A stretch of DNA of 64,000 nt from Palsa-504 sp963739615 (GCA_963739615.1 CAVUBD010000017.1:62001-126000); one strand, 5' to 3'. Positions 44,703 through 54,104 are shown, numbered from the stretch's first letter. Notes: generated by a model from the sequence alone, not told the origin. Program-made: numbers and translations.

Positions 44703-45344
44703 GCGTTGTCATCGCCGAAGACCTCTTCCTGCTGAGGGACGGCCTGACGCGGCATGCTGCAGGCCCATGGCCTGCAGATCGCCGCGGCCGTCGACAACGG
44801 CGCCGACCTGCTCGCCGCGATAGCCGACCGAGCAGCCGGACGTCGCCATCGTGGACGTCCGGCTGCCGCCCACGTTCACCGACGAGGGGATCCGGGCCGC
44901 GCTCGCCGCCCGGAGCGAGGTGCCCGGCCTGCCGGTGCTCGTGCTTTCCCAGTACGTCGAGCAGCTCTACGCCCGCGAACTGCTGGCCAGCGGCAGCGGG
45001 GGCATCGGCTACCTGCTCAAGGACCGGGTATTCGACAGCGCCCAGTTCGTCGACGCGTCCGCCGCGTCGCGGCGGGCGGCACCGCGATGGACCCGGAGGT
45101 GATCGCCAGCTTGCTCGACCGCAACACCGGCAACGGCAGCCTGGCCGTGCTGAGCCCGCGTGAACGCGAGGTCCTCGCGCTGATGGCCGAGGGCCGGTCC
45201 AACGCGGCCATCGCCCAGCGGATGGTGATCACCGAACGCGCCGTGGCCAAGCACACCGCGTCCATCTTTCTCAAGCTGGACCTGCAGCCCTCCGACGACG
45301 ACAACCGGCGTGTCCTCGCCGTCCTCGCCTACCTGGGCGGCTAA
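44699..45344 (+). pseudogene. LuxR/NarL-type response regulator, decayed
   Basis: The receiver domain (RVVIAEDLFLLRDGLTR, DVRLPPTFTDEGIRAAL, GGIGYLLKDRVFDS) and HTH domain (SPREREVLALMAEGRSNAAI, ERAVAKHTASIFLKL) are present but lie in several frames. Shifts fall near 44752, 44830 and 45060. The GTG at 44699 overlaps the kinase end. The phosphorylation Asp is in IVDVRLPP. Output domain sequence is well preserved, so decay may be recent. Confidence 0.78.
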
Positions 45345-45434
45345 TTCCTACCTGGGCGGCTGATGCATAACCTGGTCCCGCGGGGGCAGAATGGGGGCGC
45401 ATCGTCTAGCCAGATCTAACCCTTGGGGGGTCAC

Positions 45435-45872
45435 ATGACCACGGAACCCCAGCCGACACCAGCTGCTACGTCCTTGCCGAGGCCCGCAATAGGCGCCGAT
45501 GTGCCGCCTCAGACCGAGCCGGGCCCCGAGCCGCCCGTCGCCCCTCGGCCAGCCACACCGCTCCCGCGGCACAAAATCAGGCGCACCAGGATCAGCGGGC
45601 TGTGGGTCGCCCTGGGCTTCTTCGCTGTCATCCTGCTGCTCCTGCTGATCTTCATCCTGCAGAACGGCACCAGGGTCGACATCTCCTACATGGGCGCGCA
45701 CGGTCACCTTCCGCTCGGCGTGGCCCTGCTGCTGTCCGCCGTCTGCGGGGTGCTCCTGGTCATCGCGGCCGCCGCGGCCCGCATCAGTCAGCTGCGGGCG
45801 TCGGCCCGCCGGGATCGCCGGGCCGACGCGAAGGCCGCGAAAGGCGCGCCCGCGGCGAACCCTCCCGCATAA
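45435..45872 (+). CDS. LapA-like membrane protein (DUF1049)
   Basis: This protein of about 145 aa has a Pro-rich N-terminus and two transmembrane helices (WVALGFFAVILLLLLIFILQ and LGVALLLSAVCGVLLVIAAA) separated by NGTRVDISYMGAHGHLP. This is the layout of the LapA/DUF1049 family of small envelope proteins. A basic C-terminal tail follows. It starts at ATG 45435 after GGGGGGTCAC. Function is not established. Confidence 0.85.
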   Translation: MTTEPQPTPAATSLPRPAIGADVPPQTEPGPEPPVAPRPATPLPRHKIRRTRISGLWVALGFFAVILLLLLIFILQNGTRVDISYMGAHGHLPLGVALLLSAVCGVLLVIAAAAARISQLRASARRDRRADAKAAKGAPAANPPA

Positions 45873-45879
45873 CGCGCGC

Positions 45880-46315
45880 CCGCGCCTCCTCATGACGGAC
45901 CCGATGCGCCGCGCGGCCTCCCGCAGCTGATCGGGCGTCTGCGCCGCGTAGCCCAGGATGATCCCTGGCGGCCCCGGCCGCAGGCGGTGCCAGGACAGCG
46001 GGTGGACCAGGACTCCGGCCGCCAGGATCCGCTCCGCCAGGTCCGTGTCCGGACCGGCCAGATCACCGAACGTGATGAGCAGGTGGAGCCCTGCGGCGAC
46101 ACCCTGCACGCGGGCCTCGGGCAGCTGCTCGGCGAGCGCCCGCAGCAGCGCGTCACGTCGGCTGCGCTGCCGCTTGCGGACCCTCCTGATGTGCTGTTCG
46201 AGCTCGCCGGACGCGATGAGGTGCGCGAGCACCAGCTGCGGCAGCGCGGGGCTGCCGAGGTCGCTGGCGTGCTTGGCCTCGACCAGCTCCGCGTGCAGCC
46301 GCGCCGGCGTGGCCG
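45880..46315 (-). pseudogene. C-terminal fragment of a MocR/PdxR-type GntR-aminotransferase regulator
   Basis: The frame HAELVEAKHASDLGSPALPQ through LEQHIRRVRKRQRSRRDALL to LSWHRLRPGPPGIILGYA matches the last third of the aminotransferase-like domain in MocR regulators. No winged-helix part or PLP-binding lysine region is present. The fragment ends at about 46315, exactly where the opposite strand begins to encode an EamA transporter. A single deletion through a divergent gene pair would explain both truncations. Confidence 0.72.
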
Positions 46316-46848
46316 CCGCCCTGGTGGTCACCGGCGGCGCCGCGCTGGTGCAGGGCCTGGGCCGGACCGATGCCATCGGCGTCGCCTGGGCCGTGGTGGT
46401 CTTCGCCTGCGAGGCCGGGTTCACCCTGCTCGCCATACCGGTCCTGGGGCGGCACGGCCCGTGGGGCGTATCGGTGCACGCGACCTGGCTCGCGGCGGTG
46501 ATGTTCGCCGTCCTCGGGGTGACGCGGGAAGGACCCGCCGCCGCCGGGCACCTGACCCGGACCGACTGGCTCGCCGTCGGCTACCTGGCCGTCGCGGTCA
46601 CGGCGGCGGCCTTCATCATGTGGTATTCCAGCGTCAGGTGGCTCGGCGCCAGCAAAGCGGGCCTGCTCACCGGCGTGGCCCCGGTCGCCGCGGCGGCCGC
46701 CGGCGTGCTCCTCGGCGGTCCGTCCCCCCGCCTGCTGGTCTGGGCGGGTATCGCGGTGGTCGCCGTCGGCCTGGCGCTGGGCTTCCGCCCGAACCAGAGA
46801 GGATTATGTACGTTGCGCACTGCGATGACATCTGGGCCAGGAAGCTGA
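46305..46848 (+). pseudogene. C-terminal fragment of an EamA/DMT-family transporter
   Basis: About 175 codons encode five hydrophobic helices of a drug/metabolite exporter (GVAWAVVVFACEAGFTLLAI, ATWLAAVMFAVLGV, LAVGYLAVAVTAAAFIMWYS, ASKAGLLTGVAPVAAAAAGV, WAGIAVVAVGLALG). The first half of the ten-helix protein is missing. It lies head to head with the MocR fragment. MocR regulators frequently control adjacent transporters, supporting loss of a common 5' region. Confidence 0.72.
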
Positions 46849-47137
46849 TTTCAGATCTTTGCGTGACATACACGCCCCATCGGGGGTGGCATAACACACG
46901 ATAACGACCAGCGCCCGCAGCCGGGCCGATCCGGCGGGTGAGGGCTCGTCCGCAGCGGTCACGGCGCCTTCGTAAACGGCCGCGCGTGCGCAGAGGGGGT
47001 ATAGCCCCCCAGCGCTCTAGGAATTGTCCGGAGATGGCCAGCTCCGTCACGGATTGTGCCTGGATAGTAAGTTGCGGTCGCCATCCGCGTCGCGTCGGAG
47101 ACGCTCAGCCGCCATTGTCCGGGCGCGCTCGCGACAG
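46849..47137. other. Intergenic flank of an insertion sequence
   Basis: No gene is supported here. The left terminal repeat of the adjacent insertion sequence begins at 47141. A near copy of its core (GCGCTCGCGACAGTAA) lies just outside it, at about 47125-47140, which may reflect insertion site preference. Confidence 0.5.
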
Positions 47138-48467
47138 TAAGCGCTCGCGCAATAATTAATTCCCTTCATTCGGGCGTGTCGTGTCGCCGGGCGGGTCTGC
47201 TGGGATGGTGTAGTTCCAGTTGCCGTGGAACTGGTGGCGCTGGAGGTGCCGGGCCTCGAATGCCTTCATGTCCTTGTCCGGGATCCTGATGCCCTTGGGG
47301 TAGATTCCGGTGTCCAGGACGGCGGTGACCTTCAGGCCGGTCCTGGTGGTGACCGCGCTGATCGTCTCGATGATGACCTCGTGGGAGACCAGCGGCAGGC
47401 CCCGCCAGTTCATGGTGATCGCGGAGAACAGCCGGTGCTCTATTTTGTTCCACTTGCTGGTTCCCGGCGGCAGGTGCAGCACGGTGATGTCCAGGCCGGC
47501 CTCGGCGGCGAACGCGGCCAGCTCGGTCTTCCACAGCCGCAGCCGGGCGCCGTTGGACCCGCCGGAGTCGGCGGTGACCAGCAGCCGCCGGGCGCGGGGG
47601 TAGGCGGCCCGGCCGGGTCCGTTCCACCAGGAGCGGATCGAGGCGACGGCGAACGCGCCGGTGTCGTGATCGGTGCCCACGTTGACCCAGCCGGTGTTCG
47701 CGGTCAGGTCGTAGATCCCGTACGGGGTGACCTTGCCCAGCTCCTCGTCGGGGAAGTCGTGGACGCTGACCCGCTCGGGCTGCCCGGCCGGCGCCCATTC
47801 CGTCCCGCCGTTCCTGAAGTTCCCGACATTCTCCTTCTTCTTGGCGTCCACGCTGATCACCGGGCTGCCGTCGGCCTGGAACGCTGTGACCTGGGCGTTA
47901 ATGTACCGGAACTGGGCGTCACGGTCGGGGTGCTGCTTCCCCTCGATGGTCTTGGCGTTGCCCTGCAGGCTGTACCCGGCCCCGGCCAGCAGGCTGGCCA
48001 CGGTCCGCGCCGTCACCGCGTGGCCCTGACCGGTTAGCTCGCTGGCCAGATGGGCGGTCGACTTCGTCGTCCAGCGCAGCGGCGACATCGGGTCACCCCG
48101 CGTGGCCGGATCAACCAGCGCCTCCAGCGCGGGCACCAGCCCGGCGTCCAGCTCCGCCAGGCCAGGCCGCCCGCCGCCGGGACCGCGCACCCTCCCGCCC
48201 GGCTCCGCGCCGGACTCGATCTCGGCCGTGCCCCGGCGCACCGTCTTCACGTCCGCGCCGGTGGCGCGGGCAATCACGGCCACGCCGCCGCTGCCGAGCG
48301 CCTGAGCCTCCACGCCCAGCCACAGCCGCCGCTGGCGCTCATCGAGATAAGGACGGATCTTGACATACCGGGCGGCTATCTCCGCGTCAGTCAGCATCCA
48401 TTCGACATACCACAAACGACCAGGGGATTATTCGGACAACTCCCTTTAGTTTCTGCGCGAGCGCTAA
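47138..48467 (-). mobile_element. Intact ISAzo13-like insertion sequence
   Basis: Perfect 11-bp terminal inverted repeats GCGCTCGCGCA (47141-47151 and, inverted, 48454-48464) are flanked by TAA direct repeats (47138-47140 and 48465-48467), a 3-bp target duplication. One full-length transposase gene fills the interior. The element is about 1.32 kb without the duplication. Intact ends, intact gene and target duplication indicate a recent insertion. Confidence 0.85.
47156..48415 (-). CDS. ISAzo13-family transposase
   Basis: This transposase of about 413-419 aa opens with MLTDAEIAARYVKIRPYLDERQ and the LWLGVEAQALGSGGVAVIAR segment typical of the ISAzo13 (Rhodopirellula-type) family. Likely DDE residues are D in VISVDAKKKENVG, D in LVTADSGGSNG and E in WNKIEHRLFS. 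The last conserved part, TGIYPKGIRIPDKDM, HLQRHQFHGNWNYT, is present. The second ATG (48397) is the probable start. The frame is uninterrupted. Confidence 0.9.
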   Translation of the reverse strand: MWYVEWMLTDAEIAARYVKIRPYLDERQRRLWLGVEAQALGSGGVAVIARATGADVKTVRRGTAEIESGAEPGGRVRGPGGGRPGLAELDAGLVPALEALVDPATRGDPMSPLRWTTKSTAHLASELTGQGHAVTARTVASLLAGAGYSLQGNAKTIEGKQHPDRDAQFRYINAQVTAFQADGSPVISVDAKKKENVGNFRNGGTEWAPAGQPERVSVHDFPDEELGKVTPYGIYDLTANTGWVNVGTDHDTGAFAVASIRSWWNGPGRAAYPRARRLLVTADSGGSNGARLRLWKTELAAFAAEAGLDITVLHLPPGTSKWNKIEHRLFSAITMNWRGLPLVSHEVIIETISAVTTRTGLKVTAVLDTGIYPKGIRIPDKDMKAFEARHLQRHQFHGNWNYTIPADPPGDTTRPNEGN

Positions 48468-48510
48468 CCAAGTTGGCCGAGTGTCTTCCCGTCCCATCTG
48501 GACGTTTTTT

Positions 48511-48524
48511 TCTACCTATGTAGA
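48511..48524. promoter_or_regulatory. Palindromic operator candidate
   Basis: TCTAC-CTAT-GTAGA is a perfect 5-bp inverted repeat around four bases, about 150 bases before a truncated membrane-protein gene and just beyond the insertion sequence. It could bind a dimeric repressor, but no regulator is adjacent. Confidence 0.35.
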
Positions 48525-48676
48525 GTCATGCCCGTGAATGCGCGCGTGGACCCGCTCGCCGGTGCGGCTGAGCCGACAGCGCGGCCGACGGCGCGGCCGG
48601 GAGCGCGGCCGGGAGCGCGGCCGGGAGCGCGGGCGGCGCGGACCAGGCCCGGAGTGGCGACGGGGGTGGTGCGCCA

Positions 48677-48955
48677 GTGAGAGGGCTGAGTCGGGTGGGC
48701 GCCGCGGTATGGCGCGGTGCGGCGCGGCTGGTGCCGGCCAGGCGGCGTGACTGGGTGGAGGCGGTCTGGGCCGAAGCGCCCGAGGTGCCGCCGGGACTGC
48801 GGCGGCTGGCCTGGCGCGCGGGTGGTGCGCGGCTGATAGCGAGGGAGGCGTGGATGCGACGCGGTATCGGCAGCGCGATGCTGTTCGCGGTGGCGGCGGC
48901 GGCCGCGGCGTGGGCGGCCTGGCCCGGCTCGTCGGCCAGCCTTGACACCCCGGGC
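48677..48955 (+). pseudogene. Truncated actinobacterial membrane protein gene
   Basis: The frame starting VRGLSRVGAAVWRGAARLVPARRRDW shows the opening of a multi-helix membrane protein family of actinomycetes, with one hydrophobic segment (GSAMLFAVAAAAAAWAAW). The family identity breaks off near 48955 (SSASLDTPGDR), where transposase remnants start on the opposite strand. A short Ala/Arg/Pro-rich frame (48532-48680) ends in an overlapping GTGA with it. The rest of the gene is lost. Confidence 0.55.
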
Positions 48956-48959
48956 GACC

Positions 48960-49480
48960 GGGTTGTATGTGATCACCATGTCGTGGTCCAGCCAGGCGGC
49001 GCGGTGGGTGAGCCGGGGGTGCACCCGGTCCCAGGCGGCGGCCGCGGCCATCCCGTACCGGGAGGTCTCCGTGCTGGTGGTGACCTGCGGGTCCGGCCAG
49101 GTCGCCGGGTCGGCCAGCGCCAGCTCCCCGCCGTGCTCGCGGGGCCGGCCGAGGGTGGCGGGCTGGCGTGGCGGCGCGGGCAGCTGCATCACCCGGTCGG
49201 CGCGCAGCCGGCCGGAGACCTCGGCCTGCAGGTCCGCCAGCAGCCAGGCCAGCCGGGTCACGTCGTAGCCGGCGTCGAACACGATCAGGATCGCCGGGTC
49301 GCCCGGGCGCCAGTGCCTGGCCTCGGTCAGCCGGGTCACGACGTCGCGTACCTGGCCGGCGGTCACCTCAGTCTCGTCATCATCCGGCGCCGCAGCCGGA
49401 CCGCGTCCAGCACCGCGGTCCAGCTGGTGCGGCCCGGCTCCAGCGCGGCGATCACCGAGTAACGGCCGAGCGTGATGCAC
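48960..49480 (-). mobile_element. DDE transposase remnant (NF041680-like)
   Basis: Minus-strand frames encode LIVFDAGYDVTRLAWLLADL, RADRVMQLPAPPRQPATLGR and WDRVHPRLTHRAAWLDHD, as in a Streptomyces-type putative transposase family. The N-terminal part is in a second frame (ITLGRYSVIAALEPGRTSW) and both ends are missing. No terminal repeats are seen. Confidence 0.65.
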
Positions 49481-50041
49481 TGCACCCGCAACGGCACCGT
49501 GCAGGCCTGTAACTGCCAGCTCCCCCGCTCCGATGACGGGCTGGTCCTAGCCGCCCGCGCCACCCAGGACGCCAACGACGCCGCCCAGGCCGGGCCCACG
49601 CTGGCTGACATCACCGCCGCGCAGAAGATCATCGCCGCCGGGCACCAGGCAGCCGGGCACTCCCCGGCCTGGTCCCGCATCGGCACCGTGGTCTACGACG
49701 CCGGGTACTTCAGCAAGGACAACTGCGAAGCGCCCGGCCCGGACCGGCTGATCGCCGCCGGCTCCTGGACACCGGCCGGGAGCGAAGGCCCGCACACCCC
49801 GGCCTGCCAGCATCAGGACCCCCGCGACCAGATGGCCCGTAACCTGTCCACCCGGCAGGGCCGCGACATCTACCGCCGCCGCGCGCCGCTGTCCGAGGGC
49901 GGATTCAGCTTCCTCAAGGACAGGACCGGGCTCCGCCGGTTCTCCATGCTCGGCCTGCCCTTCGCCCAGGCCGAGCTCACCGTCGCCGCGACCGTCAGCA
50001 ACCTGATGCTGCTCCACCGCAGGCTCCCCAGCCTTCCCTGA
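49472..50041 (+). mobile_element. IS1182-like transposase remnant
   Basis: The plus-strand frame (CTRNGTVQACNCQLP, AARATQDANDAAQAGPTLAD, VVYDAGYFSKDNC, LSEGGFSFLKDRTGLRR) matches the C-terminal half of IS1182/IS5-type transposases, with the final YREK-like E-containing helix. The N-terminal half is absent. It abuts the NF041680-like remnant head to head. Confidence 0.7.
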
Positions 50042-50139
50042 CCGGCACCCGGCCGCCACTATCCACAGCACGCATGCCACCCGGCCAGCCCGGCATGCCC
50101 GGAACCGGTCTCTCCCGCCGCGCCGGGCCTGGCTCCGGG

Positions 50140-51400
50140 CGCCCGTCATCGGCGTGGCCGTGCTCGCCGGCCGCCACGGCGGCGATCCCGGCGTTGGTCC
50201 CGTAGGCGTAGATCAGAAGCAGCAGCCGCTGGAAGAGCACGGCCGGGTCGATGTCGCTGCGGGTGCCGGCCGTGCCGAAGGCGTTCAGGCAGCCGGTCCG
50301 CAGCGCGGTCTCGTCCAGCATGTCCAGCAGCGGCACGGTGCCCAGCGGGCCTTGACCGCGGCCTTGAGCCGCCGCAGGTTCCGCGGCTCGGGGGCCGCCT
50401 CCAGCGGGGTGAGGATGACCGCCCCGCCGTTCTTGCGCTCCTTGATCTGCAGCCAGTCCAGGGCGGGCAGCGCCGCGTTGAGCGTGGCCAGCTCGGTTTC
50501 CATCTCCTCGCGCAGCTCGCCGATGAACGTGGCGGGATCCAGGGGCTTGCGCAGCGCCTGGTAGTTCTCGGCCCGGTTGGCCTCGAAGTCCTTCGGCAGG
50601 TCGTCGTCGGGATTGCGCCACCGCCCGGCGCCGGTCACCCAGATCTCCTTGCACCGCAGCTTTTCCCGCAGTGTCTGGAACACCCCGTACTCATACACCG
50701 ACCGCAGGATCCGCGGCCGCCCGCGCTTGTCGGTGTTGTACAGCAGCTCGCGCAGGTCGGCCGGGACCACGCCGTCGAGGGGGACCTGCTCGCCGCGGGC
50801 GTAGTACTGGGTGTTGTGAGTGGTCTCGGCCTTGTACCGCTTGATCAGCTCCAGCGCCTGCAGCACCGGGGTGCGGGCGGTGTTGGCGGAGCGGAACTCC
50901 AGCGCCCCGGTCAGCGCGATCAGCCCGCTGAGGATGTTCTCCTTGCCGGTGACCCGCCTGTAGTCGGAGATGAACGCCTGCACGACCTTCTGCTCGGCGT
51001 GGGCGTTGATCCGGTGCACGATCGTGATCAGCAGGTCGATCAGGGTGTCGGTGATCTCGGTCTGGCGGCAGTGCAGGCAGGCGGCCAGCAGCGTGAACTT
51101 GATCTCATCGGGATGGGCGCGCAGATGGCTGGGCGCCTCGACCGTGACCCGGGCCCGCCAGCCGGCGAGCACCCTGGGGGCGATGCCGGCGAACAGCCGG
51201 CCGGGCAGCCCGATCGCGGTGATCGAGGCCAGCTTCGCGACCTCGGCCCTGGCGGTATTCAAGCTGACATTGCCCGGATCGGACCTGATGGCCGCGAAGA
51301 CCTCCCGGCCATCAGCCTCATCACCCGCATCGGCGCCGGGATTGTCACTGGCGCGGCGTCGTAGGACAGCGGCCCGCCGCCGCCGTTGATGCTGGCACGG
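50140..51400 (-). mobile_element. Tn3-family transposase remnant
   Basis: Minus-strand frames encode LIDLLITIVHRINAHAEQKV, VTGKENILSGLIALTGALEF, the LREKLRCKEIWVTGAGRWRN segment and LLDMLDETALRTGCLNAFG, all typical of Tn3 transposases. A frameshift lies near 50345. The N-terminus, the catalytic C-terminal third and the terminal repeats are missing. No resolvase is seen. Confidence 0.75.
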
Positions 51401-51645
51401 AACAGCGGCCCGGAGGTGTATCCGGCGCGGGCCAGCGGTTGTTTTCACGTGTCCTGCGTCAGAGCTGGTCCGGGATGTTCCGGCGAGGTGGTGTATCAGG
51501 CGCGAGTGCCAGGCGCTCTGTATAGGTGCCTGGTTCGGGGATTGGGTCGGGGGATTCCTGACGTGCGTTCGCCTTGCTGGCCGGGCGGTGTGCGGCCTGG
51601 CTCCCCGGGCCCGGCCGTGCGGGCTTGCTCTGGGAGGGGTTCAGC

Positions 51646-52764
51646 ATGGCAATTCCGTGGGGTGATTGGGCGTCGCTGGGCGGTCCGGGTGGTGCCGTGA
51701 CCGGACCGGTGGTGCAGAGCAACCAGGATGGCAGGCTGGAGGTGTTCGTGTGCGCCCCGGGCGGGGTCTTCAGCATCTGGCAGGTCGCGGTGAACGGGGC
51801 CTGGCACCAGGGGTGGGCCGAGCACGGCGCTCCCGCATCCGGCAGCGGCATCGCCGGCCACGTCGTCGGGCGAAACGCCGACGGCCGCCAGGAGATCTTC
51901 GCGGTCACCGGCGACGGCGCGCTGTGGCACCGCTGGCAGACCGCGCCTGACAACGGCTGGAGCGGGTGGGCCTCGCTGAACGCGCCGGAGACGGCCCCGT
52001 TGACCTCGCGGTTCACGGTGGGCCAGAACCAGGACGGCCGGCAGGAGGCATTCTGTCTCGGCGGCGACGGCCAGGTGTGGCAGATCTGGCAGACCTCGCC
52101 CAACGGCGGCTGGAGCCCGTGGCGGCAGCTGGGCGGCCCGCCGCCGGGGACCCGGACCTCGGACCGGCTGGCCGTGGCCCGGAATGAGGACGGCCGCCAG
52201 GAGCTGTTCGCCATGGGGGCGGATGGGGCGCTGTGGCACGTCTGGCAGCAGGCCCCGAACGCCGGGTGGAGCCAGTGGCAGAGCCTGGGGCGGGCCCGGG
52301 ACTCCTTTGACGGTTCCGAACCGGCTAAAGACCGTGATTTGTCCGATCCGCTGGTGCGGCGTAACGCCGACGGCCATCTGGAGGCGTTCTGCCCGGGTAA
52401 CGGGGCGTTCTGTAACCGGTGGCAGGAGCGCTGGCGGGACGGGCCGGATCACGTCGTGTGGCGGCATCAGGGCTGGAACGCCAAGCCCCGGCCGCGGCCC
52501 GAGGTTGGGCTGACGTGGCTGGAAGGGGCCTTGAACCGCAACAGCCGGCTGGAGGTCATCGGGCTTGCCGACGACGGCGCGCTGTGGCATGCCTGGCAGG
52601 TCGACACGCCCCCGTTCTGGAGCAGCTGGGAAAGCCTGGGAACGCCGCTCGGCGGACTTCGCCCGGCCGACCACACCACGGTGGGGACGTCTCGGGACGG
52701 GCGGCTCGAGGCGTTCGTCGCCGGCCAGGACGGCGCGGTCTGGCACATCGGTCAGCTGGCATGA
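51646..52764 (+). CDS. PLL-like seven-bladed beta-propeller lectin
   Basis: This 372-aa protein has seven repeats of the form W..W..LG, then N.DGR.E.F....DG.LWH.WQ. They are clearest at NQDGRLEVFVCAPGG, RNADGRQEIFAVTGDG, NQDGRQEAFCLGGDG, NEDGRQELFAMGADG and SRDGRLEAFVAGQDG. This is the Photorhabdus PLL/tectonin-type propeller, known for fucose or glycan binding. There is no signal peptide. The ATG at 51646 follows GGGAGGGG. Blade 6 (NRNSRLEVIGLADDG) is divergent. It leads a three-gene group beside mobile-element remnants. Confidence 0.85.
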   Translation: MAIPWGDWASLGGPGGAVTGPVVQSNQDGRLEVFVCAPGGVFSIWQVAVNGAWHQGWAEHGAPASGSGIAGHVVGRNADGRQEIFAVTGDGALWHRWQTAPDNGWSGWASLNAPETAPLTSRFTVGQNQDGRQEAFCLGGDGQVWQIWQTSPNGGWSPWRQLGGPPPGTRTSDRLAVARNEDGRQELFAMGADGALWHVWQQAPNAGWSQWQSLGRARDSFDGSEPAKDRDLSDPLVRRNADGHLEAFCPGNGAFCNRWQERWRDGPDHVVWRHQGWNAKPRPRPEVGLTWLEGALNRNSRLEVIGLADDGALWHAWQVDTPPFWSSWESLGTPLGGLRPADHTTVGTSRDGRLEAFVAGQDGAVWHIGQLA

Positions 52765-52868
52765 CCCGGGCCCGCGGGCGGGCCGTCCGCCTTTTCGGGC
52801 TACGGCGGCTGTGAACGACCGCCGCCGGGATGCGCTCTCCCGTGCGGGAGGGCGGAACGGAGGACACG

Positions 52869-53609
52869 ATGGGACAGTTGCACGACCAGCCGCCCGGCCA
52901 CGGCCAGGCCCTTGGCATCCACGGCATGCTTGTCTTCGGCGGGCAACACACCGATAGCCAGTTCCGCTCGCCGGTGTACATCAGCCACCTGCCCATGTTC
53001 ATGCACCCCCACGAATTCCAGGTCATCGCCCGGGTCTCGGGGACCGCCGCCGGCATCTACGGCGACTTCGCCGCCCATTTCGGGACGTCGGACATCTACA
53101 CCTTCAAACCGGAGCCGTTCAGCATCGACGAGCTCGACCCCTCCGGCGGCGGCCCGGCCCGCACATCGATCACCGGGACGCTGTTCCGCGGGCACTTCGA
53201 ACGCGGAGGCGAGCCGATCGGCACCGACGTCTCGGTCGATATCGAGCAGATCGTGCACTTCCGGCGGTTCAGCCCGGACGCCGGAAACGCCCGGGATCAC
53301 TTGCGCTACATCTGCTTCGGCGGCCGCGACCTGGCGTTCCTGGCCCACGTGATCACAGCGCCGCCGGACTTCGACCAGATCCTCGCCGTCCAGGCCGGCA
53401 CGCTGAACGGCGTCACGGATGACAACCTGCGCGCCGGGCTGATCGTGGGCGTCCCGGACCGGCCGGACGACGTGACCGCCCGCCTGCAGGAAACCCAGAC
53501 GATCACTGCGCAAGTCCAGGACCAAGGTGCCGGCACCGGCGGATCCATCGGACTGACGGCCGGACGAGAGATCTATCTCGAAACCGGCGACCTTGCCGCT
53601 GCCATGTGA
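52869..53609 (+). CDS. Conserved protein of unknown function
   Basis: This 246-aa protein has no signal peptide. It contains HGMLVFGGQHTD, SPVYISHLPMFMHPHEFQV, LFRGHFERGGEPI, IVHFRRFSP and LAHVITAPPDFDQIL, a pattern I recall from a widespread but uncharacterised family; I cannot name it. GGAGG stands shortly before the ATG. The predicted content is mostly beta. It follows the PLL lectin by 104 bases and precedes a DUF3455 gene by 57 bases, suggesting co-transcription. Confidence 0.75.
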   Translation: MGQLHDQPPGHGQALGIHGMLVFGGQHTDSQFRSPVYISHLPMFMHPHEFQVIARVSGTAAGIYGDFAAHFGTSDIYTFKPEPFSIDELDPSGGGPARTSITGTLFRGHFERGGEPIGTDVSVDIEQIVHFRRFSPDAGNARDHLRYICFGGRDLAFLAHVITAPPDFDQILAVQAGTLNGVTDDNLRAGLIVGVPDRPDDVTARLQETQTITAQVQDQGAGTGGSIGLTAGREIYLETGDLAAAM

Positions 53610-53666
53610 CGAGCCTGGCTCCCGCCGGATTTCACTGGCCGCCTGACACCAGAACGGAAACAGAAC

Positions 53667-54104
53667 ATGCCTGACATTCCTGACATCCCGCCAGAACTGA
53701 GCGTCAACTGCGAGAAGATCGCCTATCGAGGGGAAGGCGTGCAGATCTACCAATGCACCCCCGATGGCCGATGGGCATTCCAGTCACCCAGAGCCAGCCT
53801 GCGCGACGACAACGGCGGCCTCGCCGCGGAGCACTTCGCCGGACCCACCTGGCAGGCAGCTGACGGCAGTACCGTCGTGGGGCGGAAGATCGCCGAATAC
53901 ACGCCCGACGACACCGCCATTTCGTGGCTCCTGCTGGAGGCGGCATCCAACACCGGGGATGGCATCTTTAGCACGGTCAAGTACATCCAGCGGCTGGCCA
54001 CCACGGGCGGAAAGGCACCAAGCGAGTCTTGCCACGGGCCGGCCCTGGTCGAGGTGCCGTACACGGCGGTCTACGTGTTCTACGCCCTCCGCAAGAACAT
54101 CTGA
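53667..54104 (+). CDS. DUF3455 family protein
   Basis: This 145-aa protein matches DUF3455: GEGVQIYQCTPDGRWAFQSP, FAGPTWQAADGSTVVGR, AISWLLLEAASNTGDGIFS, YIQRLATTGGKAPSESC and VPYTAVYVFYAL. Many relatives are secreted or wall-associated, but this one lacks a signal peptide. Two cysteines (VQIYQC and PSESC) correspond to the family pair. It closes the lectin gene group. Confidence 0.82.
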   Translation: MPDIPDIPPELSVNCEKIAYRGEGVQIYQCTPDGRWAFQSPRASLRDDNGGLAAEHFAGPTWQAADGSTVVGRKIAEYTPDDTAISWLLLEAASNTGDGIFSTVKYIQRLATTGGKAPSESCHGPALVEVPYTAVYVFYALRKNI

